A stretch of 64,000 nt of DNA from Galbibacter mesophilus (GCF_023721415.1 NZ_JAMQVC010000003.1:348054-412053), one strand, 5' to 3'; numbered from the stretch's first letter, positions 44,512-53,919 are shown. Notes: generated by a model not told the origin, from the letters alone. A program made the numbers and translations.

Positions 44512-44589
44512 GCATTAAAGAATTTTAAAAATACTTTTTAAAATATTTAAAATTTTTAATGCGAGAACGAAGTGGTTGCACACGTTCTC
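44512..44589 (+). promoter_or_regulatory. two long hairpins in the trkA leader
   Basis: GCATTAAAGAATTTTAAA (44512-44529) pairs with the inverted ATTTAAAATTTTTAATGC (44545-44562), with one mismatch. It is followed at once by GAGAACG (44563-44569) and CGTTCTC (44583-44589). The second stem is followed by a mixed AT stretch instead of a pure T-run, so it is more likely structural than terminating. It may be a control element for potassium uptake. Confidence 0.4.
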
Positions 44590-44642
44590 AATTTTATAAT
44601 TAATTTAATAATAAATAATTACTAAAAATTTAAACGGGTGAA

Positions 44643-44732
44643 ATGAGCATAACAATTAAGTTGATACCCACCGGAATGATCAATGGCGAATTCCATCTGA
44701 CCAAATTAAAGAAAGAAAAAAGGAACAGATGA
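44643..44732 (+). CDS. possible 29-residue upstream ORF coupled to trkA
   Basis: ATG at 44643 opens MSITIKLIPTGMINGEFHL and continues to a TGA overlapping the trkA ATG (ATGA). The tail is basic (KLKKEKRNR). It could be a leader peptide coupling translation to trkA, or a chance open frame. The stop-start overlap is the main support. Confidence 0.35.
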   Translation: MSITIKLIPTGMINGEFHLTKLKKEKRNR

Positions 44733-46078
44733 AAATAATTATTGCAGGAGCTGGGGAAGTAGGTTTTCATTTAGCAAAGCTTTTATCTTTCGAATCACAA
44801 GACATTACATTAATAGATAATGACCGGGATAGCTTAAACCATGCAGATACGCATTTAGATATTAAAGTTTTAAAAGGAGATGCTACTTCGGTTTCTGTTT
44901 TAAAAGAAGCTCGTGTAGATTCTTCCGATTTGGTTATAGGAGTAACTTCTTCTGAAACTACAAATCTTACGCTCTGTTTGTTGGCAAAGCAATTGGGCTG
45001 TAAACGTACGATTGCCCGAATTTCCAATACTGAATTCATTCATAATAAAGATGAGATAAAGTTTGATAAATTAGGAATAGACGAACTTATCTCTCCTGAA
45101 AAATTAGCTTCAGAAGAGATTCAGTTGTTATTGGATCAATCTGCTTTTAACGATAGTTATGAGTTTGAAGATGGTGCTCTTATTATGGTGGGTACATCTT
45201 TGCAGCGTACCGCTCCGTTTGTAGGAAAATCGGTACAGGAAGCGGCTGGGATTTTCCCCGAACTTCATTTTGTCCCAATCGCGATTCAGCGTTTTGGAAC
45301 ACAGTATACACTAATTCCCCGCGGTGATACCGTTTTTAAGGAAGGTGACCAAGCTTATTTTGTAACCTTGAAGGAAGGAGTGGATGAATTGTATAAACTC
45401 ACTGGAAAGACAAGGGAAGAGATTCGTAATGTGATGATTCTTGGCGGAAGTAAAATTGGTTTTAAAACCGCGAGAGATCTCTGCAGCAGTAAATTTCGAG
45501 TAAAACTTATAGAGAAGGATAAAAACAAAGCGTTCGATCTTGCCGATGAATTGCCAAACGCGCTCATTATTAATGGCGATGGTAGAAATGTAGATTTGTT
45601 GGAGGAGGAAGATATAAATGAAATGGACGCTTTTATTGCCGTTACAGGAAATTCTGAAACCAATATTATGTCCTGTTTAATGGCGAAGTCGAAGAACATT
45701 AAAAAAACCATTGCATTGGTGGAAAACATGGATTACTTCCAGCTCTCCCAGTCCATTGGTATTGATACGCTCATCAATAAAAAACTATTGGCGGCCAACA
45801 ATATTTTTAGGCACATAAGAAAAGGGGAAGTCGTGGCACTTACCAGACTTAACAACTTAAATGCTGAAATGTTGGAGTTTATAGTGAAGCCTACATCTGC
45901 CGTTACTGGAAAAATTATTAAAGAACTCGATTTTCCTCGGTCTGCCATCATTGGCGGGGTCATTAGAAATGGAGAAGGTTTAATCGCCTTAGGGGATTTT
46001 GAGATTAAAGCAGGGGATAGGGTCGTGGTATGTTGTTTGCCGAGGTCTATTTCTAGGGTTGAAAAACTGTTTTTATGA
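44729..46078 (+). CDS. trkA: Trk system potassium uptake protein TrkA
   Basis: A 449-residue cytoplasmic gating subunit with two RCK modules. The first NAD-binding motif is IAGAGEVGFHLAKLL (about 4-18), the second MILGGSKIGFKTARDL (about 233-248). Each is followed by an RCK_C domain (VGTSLQRTAPFVGKSVQEAAG and EFIVKPTSAVTGKIIKELD). It binds nucleotides and opens TrkH. It overlaps trkH by 4 bp and may be coupled to a short upstream ORF. Confidence 0.95.
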   Translation: MKIIIAGAGEVGFHLAKLLSFESQDITLIDNDRDSLNHADTHLDIKVLKGDATSVSVLKEARVDSSDLVIGVTSSETTNLTLCLLAKQLGCKRTIARISNTEFIHNKDEIKFDKLGIDELISPEKLASEEIQLLLDQSAFNDSYEFEDGALIMVGTSLQRTAPFVGKSVQEAAGIFPELHFVPIAIQRFGTQYTLIPRGDTVFKEGDQAYFVTLKEGVDELYKLTGKTREEIRNVMILGGSKIGFKTARDLCSSKFRVKLIEKDKNKAFDLADELPNALIINGDGRNVDLLEEEDINEMDAFIAVTGNSETNIMSCLMAKSKNIKKTIALVENMDYFQLSQSIGIDTLINKKLLAANNIFRHIRKGEVVALTRLNNLNAEMLEFIVKPTSAVTGKIIKELDFPRSAIIGGVIRNGEGLIALGDFEIKAGDRVVVCCLPRSISRVEKLFL

Positions 46079-47577
46079 TTTTTTCCAAACGACTCAATAC
46101 TAAAATAATATTTCACTTTATGGGGCTGTTGCTACTTTGCAATGGCGCTTTCATGGTATTGTCTGCCATAGTAAGTGGATTGTATGCGGATGGGGTTACC
46201 ATGGAGATGAGCTTTGCGGGGATGACCACCGTACTCATGGGAATTCTGTTGATGTACGCTACAAAAAATCATAAAAAAGAAATTAAAAAGCGTGAAGGGT
46301 ATATGATTGTTACCTTCGGATGGGTGTTTATGACACTTTCGGGAATGTTACCGTATTTGTTTACGGGATCCATTCCTTCGGTAACCAATGCTTTTTTTGA
46401 AACCATGAGCGGCTATACTACTACGGGCGCTTCTATTTTAAATGATATTGAAGTTCTGCCAAAAGGTATCCTTTTTTGGAGGAGCACTACGCACTGGATA
46501 GGTGGGATGGGAATCATCGTTTTGGCCATTGCTATTCTTCCTTTATTGGGAATTGGAGGTATGCAGCTCTTTGCGGCCGAAGCTCCAGGACCGAGTGCCG
46601 ATAAATTGCATCCTCGTATTACCGATACAGCTAAAAGATTATGGTTTATTTATGTGGGTTATACCGTTGCTGAGGTAATTTTGTTGAGGGTGGCTGGAAT
46701 GGATTTGTTTGACGCTATGAATCACGCCATGGCAACGCTATCCACCGGCGGATTTTCTACCAAAAACGCTAGTTTGGCTTATTGGAATGACAATCCCTTA
46801 ATTCAGTATATTGTTATCTTCTTTATGTTTGTAGCGGGTGCAAATTTTGTGCTTAGCTATTTTGCTTTTAAAGGAAGGATACAAAAAATTATTAGCGATT
46901 ATGAGTTTCGTTTTTATGCATTGTTGGTTTTTGGTGTTACGGTAGTAGCTACCCTTGTTATTTATTTTCAAGCTAATGTTCCCGTAAGCGAATATCACCC
47001 CATGATTTTAGGTTCTTTTGAAAGTTCCCTGCGCCATGCTTTGTTTCAAGTGATATCTGTAATAACAACCACGGGATTCGTTACAGCAGATTTTACGAGC
47101 TGGACGCCCTTTCTTACCATTGTTTTCTTCGGATTAATGTTCGTGGGAGGGTCGGCAGGTTCTACTGCTGGTGGCGTAAAAGTGGTACGTCACTTACTAA
47201 TGATTAAGAATGGAATATTGGAATTTAAGCGTACGCTTCATCCAAGTGCTATTATTCCAGTTCGGTACAATGGAAAAACGGTTCCAGAAAATATTATTTA
47301 TAACATTCTTGGATTTTTTATTATCTACATGCTTCTCTTTATTATTGGAGCGGTGGTGCTTGGCTTCTTAGGGTTGGACTTTGAATCGGCCATTGGTGGA
47401 GCGGCTTCTTCACTGGGCAATATTGGTCCGGCATTAGGTTCGTTGCATCCATTGACTAATTTTGATTCACTCCCAGTTTTAGGAAAATGGTGGTGTGCTT
47501 TCCTTATGCTTTTAGGAAGGTTGGAATTATTTACGGTACTCATCTTGTTTACGCCCTTTTTCTGGAAACGTGCATAA
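46075..47577 (+). CDS. trkH: potassium uptake transmembrane protein TrkH/TrkG
   Basis: A 500-residue potassium translocating subunit, starting in the last codons of trkA. About ten membrane helices with four pore loops: SGYTTTGASIL (first filter), ATLSTGGFSTKN (second), ISVITTTGFVTADF (third) and ASSLGNIGPALG (fourth), all with the expected Gly-containing filter. Length and motif order match the TrkH family. It works with TrkA to import K+. After its stop (47577) comes a 680-bp gap with a 21-bp repeat array. Confidence 0.95.
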   Translation: MIFSKRLNTKIIFHFMGLLLLCNGAFMVLSAIVSGLYADGVTMEMSFAGMTTVLMGILLMYATKNHKKEIKKREGYMIVTFGWVFMTLSGMLPYLFTGSIPSVTNAFFETMSGYTTTGASILNDIEVLPKGILFWRSTTHWIGGMGIIVLAIAILPLLGIGGMQLFAAEAPGPSADKLHPRITDTAKRLWFIYVGYTVAEVILLRVAGMDLFDAMNHAMATLSTGGFSTKNASLAYWNDNPLIQYIVIFFMFVAGANFVLSYFAFKGRIQKIISDYEFRFYALLVFGVTVVATLVIYFQANVPVSEYHPMILGSFESSLRHALFQVISVITTTGFVTADFTSWTPFLTIVFFGLMFVGGSAGSTAGGVKVVRHLLMIKNGILEFKRTLHPSAIIPVRYNGKTVPENIIYNILGFFIIYMLLFIIGAVVLGFLGLDFESAIGGAASSLGNIGPALGSLHPLTNFDSLPVLGKWWCAFLMLLGRLELFTVLILFTPFFWKRA

Positions 47578-47749
47578 TTCTAAGACGATTAGCTCATAAG
47601 CTATTAAAAGGTGGTTTTTTTAAGTTTTTCATAACATTGACATGTCCCGAAATGGCATGGATGTAGGAACCTGAGATTGATTTCCGTGATTATTTACTGG
47701 TATGATTTTCTAAATCAAATTTTCATCCTTTAACATATTTTAACAGTTT

Positions 47750-48043
47750 ATGCAATGAGCAGAGTGGGTCTTGCAGCCCTCCGAGCGGGTATTGTTGCTC
47801 ACCGAGCGGATGTTGTTTTATGCAAAGTGGATATTGTTGCCCACCAAGTGGATATTGCTTCGCACAGAGCGGGTATTGTTGTTCACCGAGCGGATGTTGT
47901 TTTACGCAAAGTGGATATTGTTGCCCGCCAAGCGGATATTGCTTCGCACAGAGCGGGTATTGTCAACCACCGAGAGGATGTTGCTTCACAAAAAATGGCC
48001 ATTGTTATGCCTTAAGATGATGTTGTGCTGATATGTTTTTTTG
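47750..48043. repeat. 21-bp tandem array B with 84-bp higher-order units
   Basis: From 47771 at least twelve 21-bp units start with TTG, for example TTGTTGCTCACCGAGCGGAT and TTGCTTCGCACAGAGCGGGT, ending GCGGATG or GCGGGTA or GTGGATA. Units 2-5 repeat as units 6-9, so four-unit (84-bp) blocks are seen. The step is exactly 21 bp with no gaps. It lies in the 680-bp interval between convergent trkH and the aminotransferase. It is open in three rightward frames only because of its periodicity. Confidence 0.93.
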
Positions 48044-48202
48044 AAGTTTTAATTAATTCTTATACTGACTGAAATTTTCCTTTAAAATGATAAAAAAACA
48101 AAAAGGGGGATTTTTCCCCTTACATGAAAGTATCCTTTTATGCATCTTTGAAGTAATCATTGTCGTTCTAGACGGTGGTTGAATTTGAGGGAAATTAAGT
48201 TA

Positions 48203-48234
48203 AAAAAAATGCGGAGCAAAACTCCGCATTTTTT
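48203..48234. terminator. bidirectional terminator before the aminotransferase gene end
   Basis: AATGCGGAG-CAAAA-CTCCGCATT, with A-tract on the left and T-tract on the right, forms a stem of at least 9 bp at 48208-48230. It probably ends both trkH-side and aminotransferase transcription. A second AAGGGG/CCCCTT stem lies at 48103-48121. Confidence 0.85.
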
Positions 48235-48257
48235 GATTCCAGTATGTTGTTTTCAAC

Positions 48258-49445
48258 TTATGAAAGTACTTCTTTAATTCTTTTAATCGCCTCTTTTAAC
48301 TCAGCTTCCGAGGCCGCATACGAAATTCTAATACAGTTTGGGTTACCAAAAGCTTCACCAGTTACGGTAGCAACGTTGGCCTCCTCTAACAGCAATAAAG
48401 AAAAGTCAGATGCGTTTTCAATCGTTTTGCCCTTAATTGTTTTTCCGAAGAAATCAGAAATGTTTGGGAAAACATAAAAAGCGCCTTCAGGAACATTTAA
48501 CTGAAATCCTTTTATTTCTCCCAATAAATTAAGAACAAGATCCCTACGCTCGTGGAATTTGTCAATCATATATTTAATCTTGCTTACAGGAGCCTCTAAT
48601 GCCGTAATGGTTGCCCGTTGCGCGATACAATTGGCGCCACTGGTAATCTGGCCCTGCATCTTATTACAAGCTCTTGCAATCCATTCTGGTGCACCAATGT
48701 ACCCAATTCTCCAACCTGTCATGGCGAAAGCTTTGGAAACACCATTCACGGTAACTGTTCTATCGTACATACCGTCGATGGAAGCAATACTTGTGTGACC
48801 TTCACCAAAATTAATATGTTCGTAAATCTCGTCAGAAACGATAATGATATTTGGATGTTTTCTTAGAACTGCTGCCAAAGCTTCTAGTTCTGCCTTGCTG
48901 TAAACGGACCCACTAGGGTTACAAGGAGAGCTATACCAAATCATTTTAGTTTTAGGTGTAATGGCTGCTTCCAGTTGTTCCGCAGTCATTTTAAAATCGT
49001 TTTCAATAGAGGTTTGCACTTCTACTGGAACACCTTCTGCAATTTTTACAATATCAGAATAACTTACCCAATACGGAGCTGGTAAAATAACCTCGTCTCC
49101 AGGATTGATAACGGCAAGGGCTACATTGGCCAACGATTGCTTAGCTCCAGTAGAAACTACTATTTGACTAGGCGTATAAGTAAGTTGGTTGTCTCTTTTA
49201 AATTTATTGATAATAGCCTGTTTTAAATCGGCGTACCCATCTACAGGCGAATAACTGTTATAATTTTGATCGATGGCCTCTTTAGCGGCATCTTTAATAA
49301 AATCTGGTGTGTTAAAATCGGGTTCTCCTAAACTAAGGCCAATAATGTCTTTTCCTTCGGCTCTTAATTCCCTAGCCTTTGCTGCCATGGCAAGCGTAGC
49401 AGAAGTTGCCATGTTTAAAACTCTTTCCGATAGTTGTTGTGTCAT
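48258..49445 (-). CDS. pyridoxal-phosphate aminotransferase, aspartate class
   Basis: A 395-residue class I/II aminotransferase. GEPDFNTPDFI (about 41-51), STGAKQSL (PLP phosphate site, about 98-105), SPCNPSGSVYSKAEL (Asn contacts), SDEIYEHI (Asp binding the pyridine N), and GVSKAFAMTGWRIGYIGAP with the PLP Lys are present. The final Arg (NCIRISYAASE) binds the substrate carboxylate. It probably transfers amino groups between aspartate (or aromatic amino acids) and 2-oxoglutarate. It follows the desaturase gene by 15 bp in the same direction. Confidence 0.94.
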   Translation of the reverse strand: MTQQLSERVLNMATSATLAMAAKARELRAEGKDIIGLSLGEPDFNTPDFIKDAAKEAIDQNYNSYSPVDGYADLKQAIINKFKRDNQLTYTPSQIVVSTGAKQSLANVALAVINPGDEVILPAPYWVSYSDIVKIAEGVPVEVQTSIENDFKMTAEQLEAAITPKTKMIWYSSPCNPSGSVYSKAELEALAAVLRKHPNIIIVSDEIYEHINFGEGHTSIASIDGMYDRTVTVNGVSKAFAMTGWRIGYIGAPEWIARACNKMQGQITSGANCIAQRATITALEAPVSKIKYMIDKFHERRDLVLNLLGEIKGFQLNVPEGAFYVFPNISDFFGKTIKGKTIENASDFSLLLLEEANVATVTGEAFGNPNCIRISYAASEAELKEAIKRIKEVLS

Positions 49446-49460
49446 AAATTTAAAATGTGT

Positions 49461-50567
49461 TTAGTTGTAAACGTATTCGGGCTTTTCTCCCAATGCTTTT
49501 AAATGTTTGAAATGCGAAATTATAGCTTTTCTCGTAGTTTCATACTCGTAATACGGTAAATTAAATTCCATCGCAGTTTCTCTAACAATTTTAGCAATTT
49601 TTGTGTAATGAATATGACTGATATTCGGGAAAATATGATGTTCAACCTGATGATTTAAGCCACCGGTAAACCAGTTTACAATCTTATTTTTGGTTGAAAA
49701 ATTGGTAGTGGTAAATAACTGATGAATGGCCCAAGTGTTTTTTACAGTTCCTGTTTGGTCGGGCAATACAGTTGTGGCATCCTCTACAATGTGCGCTAGT
49801 TGAAATACCATGCTCAAAATAAGTCCCGCTGTGTAGTGCATTACGAAAAAGCCGATTAAGACTTTCCACCACGCCACGTCTACGAAGAACAATGGAATTA
49901 CAATCCAAATGGTTATATAGATAAGTTTGGTAATAATTAAAACACTCCATTCTTTCGTAGGGTTTGGGAATTTTCCGTAAGAAAGTTTTCTTTTTAGATA
50001 CTTTCTCATTTGTTTAAAATCGGTTGTGATTGCCCAATTAATGGTAAGTAGTCCGTAAAGAAAGATGGAATAATAATGCTGAAATTTATGGAATCTTCTC
50101 CATTTTGAATGCTCACTAAAACGAATTATTCTTCCGGCATCCAAATCCTCGTCATGACCTGGAATATTAGTGTAAGTGTGATGCAATACGTTATGCTGAA
50201 CCTTCCAGTTATATACATTTCCTGCTAAAATGTACATACTTCCACCCATAATTTGATTAATCCATTTCTTAGATGAATACGATCCATGATTACCATCGTG
50301 CATAACATTCATTCCAACTCCAGCCATACCGATACCGATAACAACGGTGAGAAGTAATTGCAACCATTGATTCATGTTGATGGTTAACAATAAAAAGTAG
50401 GGGGTAAGGAAAATGGCAAACATTACCGCCGTTTTTAGATATAGCTTCCAGTTACCTGTTTTTTTGATCTCATTTTCTTTGAAATAATCATTTACCCGCG
50501 TATTTAATGTTTTAAAAAACTTTGCTGGGTCTTTTCGGGAAAACCGTATTGTTGTAGTCGTTTTCAT
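49461..50567 (-). CDS. membrane fatty-acid desaturase
   Basis: A 368-residue di-iron desaturase with four membrane helices in two pairs. The His boxes are HDGNH (about 110-114), HNVLHH (about 146-151) and HQVEHH (about 305-310). The QxEHH third box, where Gln stands in for the first His, marks front-end or acyl-lipid desaturases. No cytochrome b5 domain is fused, so an external electron donor is needed. It probably alters membrane fluidity. It is upstream of the aminotransferase by 15 bp. Confidence 0.9.
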   Translation of the reverse strand: MKTTTTIRFSRKDPAKFFKTLNTRVNDYFKENEIKKTGNWKLYLKTAVMFAIFLTPYFLLLTINMNQWLQLLLTVVIGIGMAGVGMNVMHDGNHGSYSSKKWINQIMGGSMYILAGNVYNWKVQHNVLHHTYTNIPGHDEDLDAGRIIRFSEHSKWRRFHKFQHYYSIFLYGLLTINWAITTDFKQMRKYLKRKLSYGKFPNPTKEWSVLIITKLIYITIWIVIPLFFVDVAWWKVLIGFFVMHYTAGLILSMVFQLAHIVEDATTVLPDQTGTVKNTWAIHQLFTTTNFSTKNKIVNWFTGGLNHQVEHHIFPNISHIHYTKIAKIVRETAMEFNLPYYEYETTRKAIISHFKHLKALGEKPEYVYN

Positions 50568-50684
50568 AAATGTAAATATTGTAATTCCGGTTGCATAATT
50601 GAACTGGAACCGTAAGTGAACAAAAATATAATATAATTAGCTTTTAAACGTGTCAAAAAGTATAAAAGTGCAAGTTTAAATGGC

Positions 50685-50692
50685 TATTTTTG
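50685..50692 (+). promoter_or_regulatory. -7 box upstream of rsmG
   Basis: TATTTTTG fits TAnnTTTG, 18 bp before the rsmG start. No TTG is seen at the right distance. The leftward mirror box (50621-50628) precedes the desaturase gene, so the gap carries divergent promoters. Confidence 0.35.
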
Positions 50693-50709
50693 TTAAAATT
50701 TAAAAAAGA

Positions 50710-51348
50710 ATGTCCGTAGCACTTATTCAAAAGTATTTTCCTGATATCACTGAAGTTCAAAAGGAACAGTTTACCCAATTGGAAGAATTGTATAAAGATT
50801 GGAATAGCAAAATCAATGTAGTTAGTAGAAAGGATATTGACGAACTTTACACTCGGCACGTTTTGCATTCTCTCGGAATTGCAAAAGTGCAATTATTTCA
50901 GCCTGGTTCTTCCATATTGGATGTAGGTACGGGCGGAGGTTTTCCGGGCATCCCGTTGGCCATTTTGTTTCCCGAAACGAGTTTTTATCTTATCGATGCT
51001 ATTGGTAAAAAGATAAAAGTAGTAAACGAAGTAGTTTCGGCATTAAAACTGAATAATGTTACTGCGGAACAAATTCGCGCCGAGAAAGTTAAACAGCAAT
51101 TCGATTTTATTGTAAGCCGTGCCGTAACCAACATGCCCGATTTCGTAAAATGGGTAAAAGGAAAGGTGAAAAAACAGTCGGTTCACGAATTAAAAAATGG
51201 AATTCTATACTTAAAAGGTGGTGACCTTTCTGAAGAACTATCCGTTTATCAAACGGCACAACTGTTCGATTTGCCCACCTTTTTTGAAGAAGAGTTTTTC
51301 GAAACCAAAAAAGTAGTGCATTTGCCGCTGAAATATTCAGGGAAGTAA
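50710..51348 (+). CDS. rsmG: 16S rRNA (guanine527-N7)-methyltransferase
   Basis: A 212-residue methyltransferase (GidB). LYKDWNSKINVVSRKDIDELYTRHVLHSL (about 28-56) and the SAM motif SILDVGTGGGFPGIPLAILFPE (about 68-89) identify it, with VSRAVTNMPDFVKWV near 135. It adds the m7G at position 527 of 16S rRNA. Slightly shorter than the E. coli protein but complete. It is a single gene, nearly touching the convergent hypothetical gene (7 bp). Confidence 0.95.
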   Translation: MSVALIQKYFPDITEVQKEQFTQLEELYKDWNSKINVVSRKDIDELYTRHVLHSLGIAKVQLFQPGSSILDVGTGGGFPGIPLAILFPETSFYLIDAIGKKIKVVNEVVSALKLNNVTAEQIRAEKVKQQFDFIVSRAVTNMPDFVKWVKGKVKKQSVHELKNGILYLKGGDLSEELSVYQTAQLFDLPTFFEEEFFETKKVVHLPLKYSGK

Positions 51349-51355
51349 CACAAAT

Positions 51356-51628
51356 TTAAATCTTTAGCATAGAATCGTACGTATACCGCCAACTTTGTAA
51401 GAAATGTTGGAGGTAGTCTAGCTTTCTTGCCATAAAACTACGTTTCGTTTTTTTCTTCCGAAGCCGCTTTTCAAATAAATCTATCTTTTTAAGAATTGCA
51501 CTTTTGTTGCGAGCTACAAACACACGCTCAATTTCTGTTTTCGTAGTGGTTGCTTCATTGGAAGTATCTAAAATAGAGTACTTTATACTTACTATGCATT
51601 TGTTTTGTTCACCATTCATCATCATCAT
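51356..51628 (-). CDS. small basic hypothetical protein
   Basis: A 90-residue protein starting with four Met codons in a row (start uncertain by up to three codons). It has two halves: a beta-rich part with KCIVSIKYSILDTSNEATTTKTEIERVF and a basic helical part (LFEKRLRKKKTKRSFMARKLDYL). No family recognised. Its stop is 7 bp from the rsmG stop, so the genes are convergent without a separate terminator. Confidence 0.6.
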   Translation of the reverse strand: MMMMNGEQNKCIVSIKYSILDTSNEATTTKTEIERVFVARNKSAILKKIDLFEKRLRKKKTKRSFMARKLDYLQHFLQSWRYTYDSMLKI

Positions 51629-51730
51629 TTTTTTGGGTTTATGATGATAATATACAAATAATTTACATTAAATAAACATTTTGGTAACATTAATTTAATA
51701 TTGAAGTTTTTTTCAGAAGAGAGAAATCAA

Positions 51731-51764
51731 TAAAAAAAGCCTTTGAAACAAAGTATCAAAGGCT
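51731..51764 (-). terminator. pruA terminator
   Basis: AGCCTTTGA (51738-51746) pairs with TCAAAGGCT (51756-51764); leftward it is followed by a T-run. It lies about 25 bp after the pruA stop codon. Confidence 0.85.
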
Positions 51765-51789
51765 ATAAAATTTATTATTAAGGAAACGG

Positions 51790-53418
51790 TTATTCTCCTA
51801 AGAATGGATATCTATAATCCGTTGGACTAACGAAAGTTTCTTTAATCAATCTTGGTGATACCCAACGCAATAAGTTTTGTGCAGAACCTGCTTTATCGTT
51901 GGTTCCAGAATTTCTAGCACCTCCAAATGGTTGTTGCCCCACTACGGCACCTGTTGGTTTGTCATTAATGTAGAAGTTTCCAGCACAGTTTTGCAATGCT
52001 TTGGTTGCTTCATCAATGGTGTAACGGTCGGCAGAAAAAACAGCTCCTGTTAATCCATATTCTGAAGTTCCATCTACTAATTTAAGTGTTTCACTCCATT
52101 TTTCATCTTCATAGATGTAAATTGTTACCACTGGCCCAAACAATTCTGTAGTCATTGTTTTGTATTTAGGATCTGTAGTTACAATAACCGTTGGAGTCAC
52201 AAAATATCCTTTGGATTTATCGTAAGTACCTCCAGCAACAATCTCGGCTTCTTTATCTTCTTTAGCTTGGTCTATGTAACTAGCTAATTTATCAAACGAA
52301 CCTTCGTGGATAACTGCAGTAATGAAATTCTCCATGTTGTTCGGTGGCCCAATTTTGAATGAATCGATATCTGTTTTTACAAAATCGATGATTTCATTTG
52401 CGATAGACTTTGGAAGGTACACCCTTGAAGCGGCACTACATTTCTGACCTTGGAACTCAAAAGCACCTCTGGTAATAGCCGTGGCCACTTGCTTAGGATT
52501 AGAGGATGGATGCGCGATGATAAAATCTTTACCACCAGTTTCCCCAACAATTCTAGGATATGTTTTGTAAATATTGATATTGTCACCAATTTTTTTCCAT
52601 ATACCTTTAAATACGTTCGTGGAACCTGTAAAGTGGATTCCTGCAAAATCTGGACTTGCAAGAACGGTATTTGTAATCATTTCTGGATCTCCATAAACAA
52701 CGTTAATAACACCATCTGGCAATCCAGCTTCCTTAAAGATATCTACTATAACTTTTGCTGAATAAATTTGGCTGTCACTTGGTTTCCATATTACTACATT
52801 CCCCATTAAAGCCGCACTACTTGGCAAGTTACCAGCAATAGCGGTAAAGTTGAATGGTGTTACCGCATATACAAATCCTTCTAAAGGTCTGTATTCAACA
52901 CGGTTCCAAATGCCTTCATCAGATTCTGGTTGATCGTCGTAGATTTTTGACATGTACTCTACGTTGAATTTCAGGAAGTCAATCAATTCACAGGCAGAAT
53001 CTATTTCAGCTTGGTGAATGTTTTTTGATTGCGCCATCATTGTGGCCGCATTTATTTTATCACGGTAAGGTCCAGCGATAAGGTCTGCCGCTTTTAGGAA
53101 AACAGCAGCTCTCTGTTCCCAAGTTAAATTAGCCCATTTTTCACGAGCTTCTAAATTATTGGCAATGGCTTTTTCAACGTGGGATTTTTCAGCTAAATGG
53201 TATTCTCCCACTATATGTTGATGATCGTGCGGAGGTGAAAGCGGCTTGGTATTGCCTGTTTTTATTTCCTCGCTACCAATATAAAGTGGAATTTCCACTT
53301 TGCTATTGTAAAATTCATCATACTGTTTTAAAACTGTTTCTCTCTCTTTAGATCCAGGAGCATATGTTCTAACCGGCTCATTTACAGCCGTAGGAACATG
53401 AAAAAAACCTTTCCCCAT
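51790..53418 (-). CDS. pruA: L-glutamate gamma-semialdehyde dehydrogenase
   Basis: A 542-residue aldehyde dehydrogenase for the second step of proline catabolism (P5C/glutamate semialdehyde to glutamate). Catalytic Glu lies in GETGGKDF (about 287-294) and Cys in FQGQKCSAASRVYLP (about 322-336); NAD site segments FTAIAGNLPSSAALMGNVVIWKPS and FTGSTNVFKGIW are present. The length matches the stand-alone 1-pyrroline-5-carboxylate dehydrogenase (about 540) rather than the bifunctional PutA. No proline dehydrogenase gene is adjacent. Confidence 0.96.
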   Translation of the reverse strand: MGKGFFHVPTAVNEPVRTYAPGSKERETVLKQYDEFYNSKVEIPLYIGSEEIKTGNTKPLSPPHDHQHIVGEYHLAEKSHVEKAIANNLEAREKWANLTWEQRAAVFLKAADLIAGPYRDKINAATMMAQSKNIHQAEIDSACELIDFLKFNVEYMSKIYDDQPESDEGIWNRVEYRPLEGFVYAVTPFNFTAIAGNLPSSAALMGNVVIWKPSDSQIYSAKVIVDIFKEAGLPDGVINVVYGDPEMITNTVLASPDFAGIHFTGSTNVFKGIWKKIGDNINIYKTYPRIVGETGGKDFIIAHPSSNPKQVATAITRGAFEFQGQKCSAASRVYLPKSIANEIIDFVKTDIDSFKIGPPNNMENFITAVIHEGSFDKLASYIDQAKEDKEAEIVAGGTYDKSKGYFVTPTVIVTTDPKYKTMTTELFGPVVTIYIYEDEKWSETLKLVDGTSEYGLTGAVFSADRYTIDEATKALQNCAGNFYINDKPTGAVVGQQPFGGARNSGTNDKAGSAQNLLRWVSPRLIKETFVSPTDYRYPFLGE

Positions 53419-53527
53419 ATTATTTCAAATTTTTCATTAATAAATACAGTCAAAGGTACTAAATGAAAAAGGGTTTAAAAAGTAAAATGGTGTTAAAGGT
53501 TTCCTAGAGAAAATATTATAAAACCTT

Positions 53528-53914
53528 TTAATTCAGTGCAAAAGGAGCGTGGAACTTAAATGTAGGAATCATTACCCGAAACCTCCTTGTGGAAGTGAAA
53601 TTTACCATGTTGTAATGTCCGCGCATCGCCCCTATAGGTGAGGTAAGTAAACAACCAGAAGAATAAGTGTGGGATTCGCCAGGTTTTAAAACCGGTTTCT
53701 TGCCTATAACCCCTTCACCGTCCACAATTTCAACATCGTTAAGGGAGTCGAATATTTGCCAATGTCTAGAGGTAAGCTGTACGGAATCCTTGCTTTGGTT
53801 TTCTATTGTGATTCTATAACCAAAGGCAAAGTGTATTTTGTAGTTTTTAAGGAAAGTACCCTCAAAACTAGTCTTTACAGAGATTTTTATGCCTTTTGTT
53901 ATTTGAGTAATCAT
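53528..53914 (-). CDS. apaG: ApaG domain protein
   Basis: A 128-residue protein started at the ATG at 53914 (MITQITKGIKISVKTSF); the open frame continues upstream into the DUF3667 gene but those residues are not family-like. ApaG features: YRITIENQSKDSVQLTSRHWQIFDS, GVIGKKPVLKPGESHTYSSGC and SPIGAMRGHYNMV. It is an Ig-like fold protein linked by genetics to cobalt/magnesium efflux and nucleotide metabolism in other bacteria; its biochemical role is unsettled. It is 5 bp from the DUF3667 gene. Confidence 0.92.
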   Translation of the reverse strand: MITQITKGIKISVKTSFEGTFLKNYKIHFAFGYRITIENQSKDSVQLTSRHWQIFDSLNDVEIVDGEGVIGKKPVLKPGESHTYSSGCLLTSPIGAMRGHYNMVNFTSTRRFRVMIPTFKFHAPFALN

Positions 53915-53919
53915 AATAT

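Noticed and set aside
47755..48031. Three overlapping rightward ORFs of 66-86 codons in array B
   Set aside because: All three frames being open is expected from a gap-free period divisible by three; no family, no clear start site.
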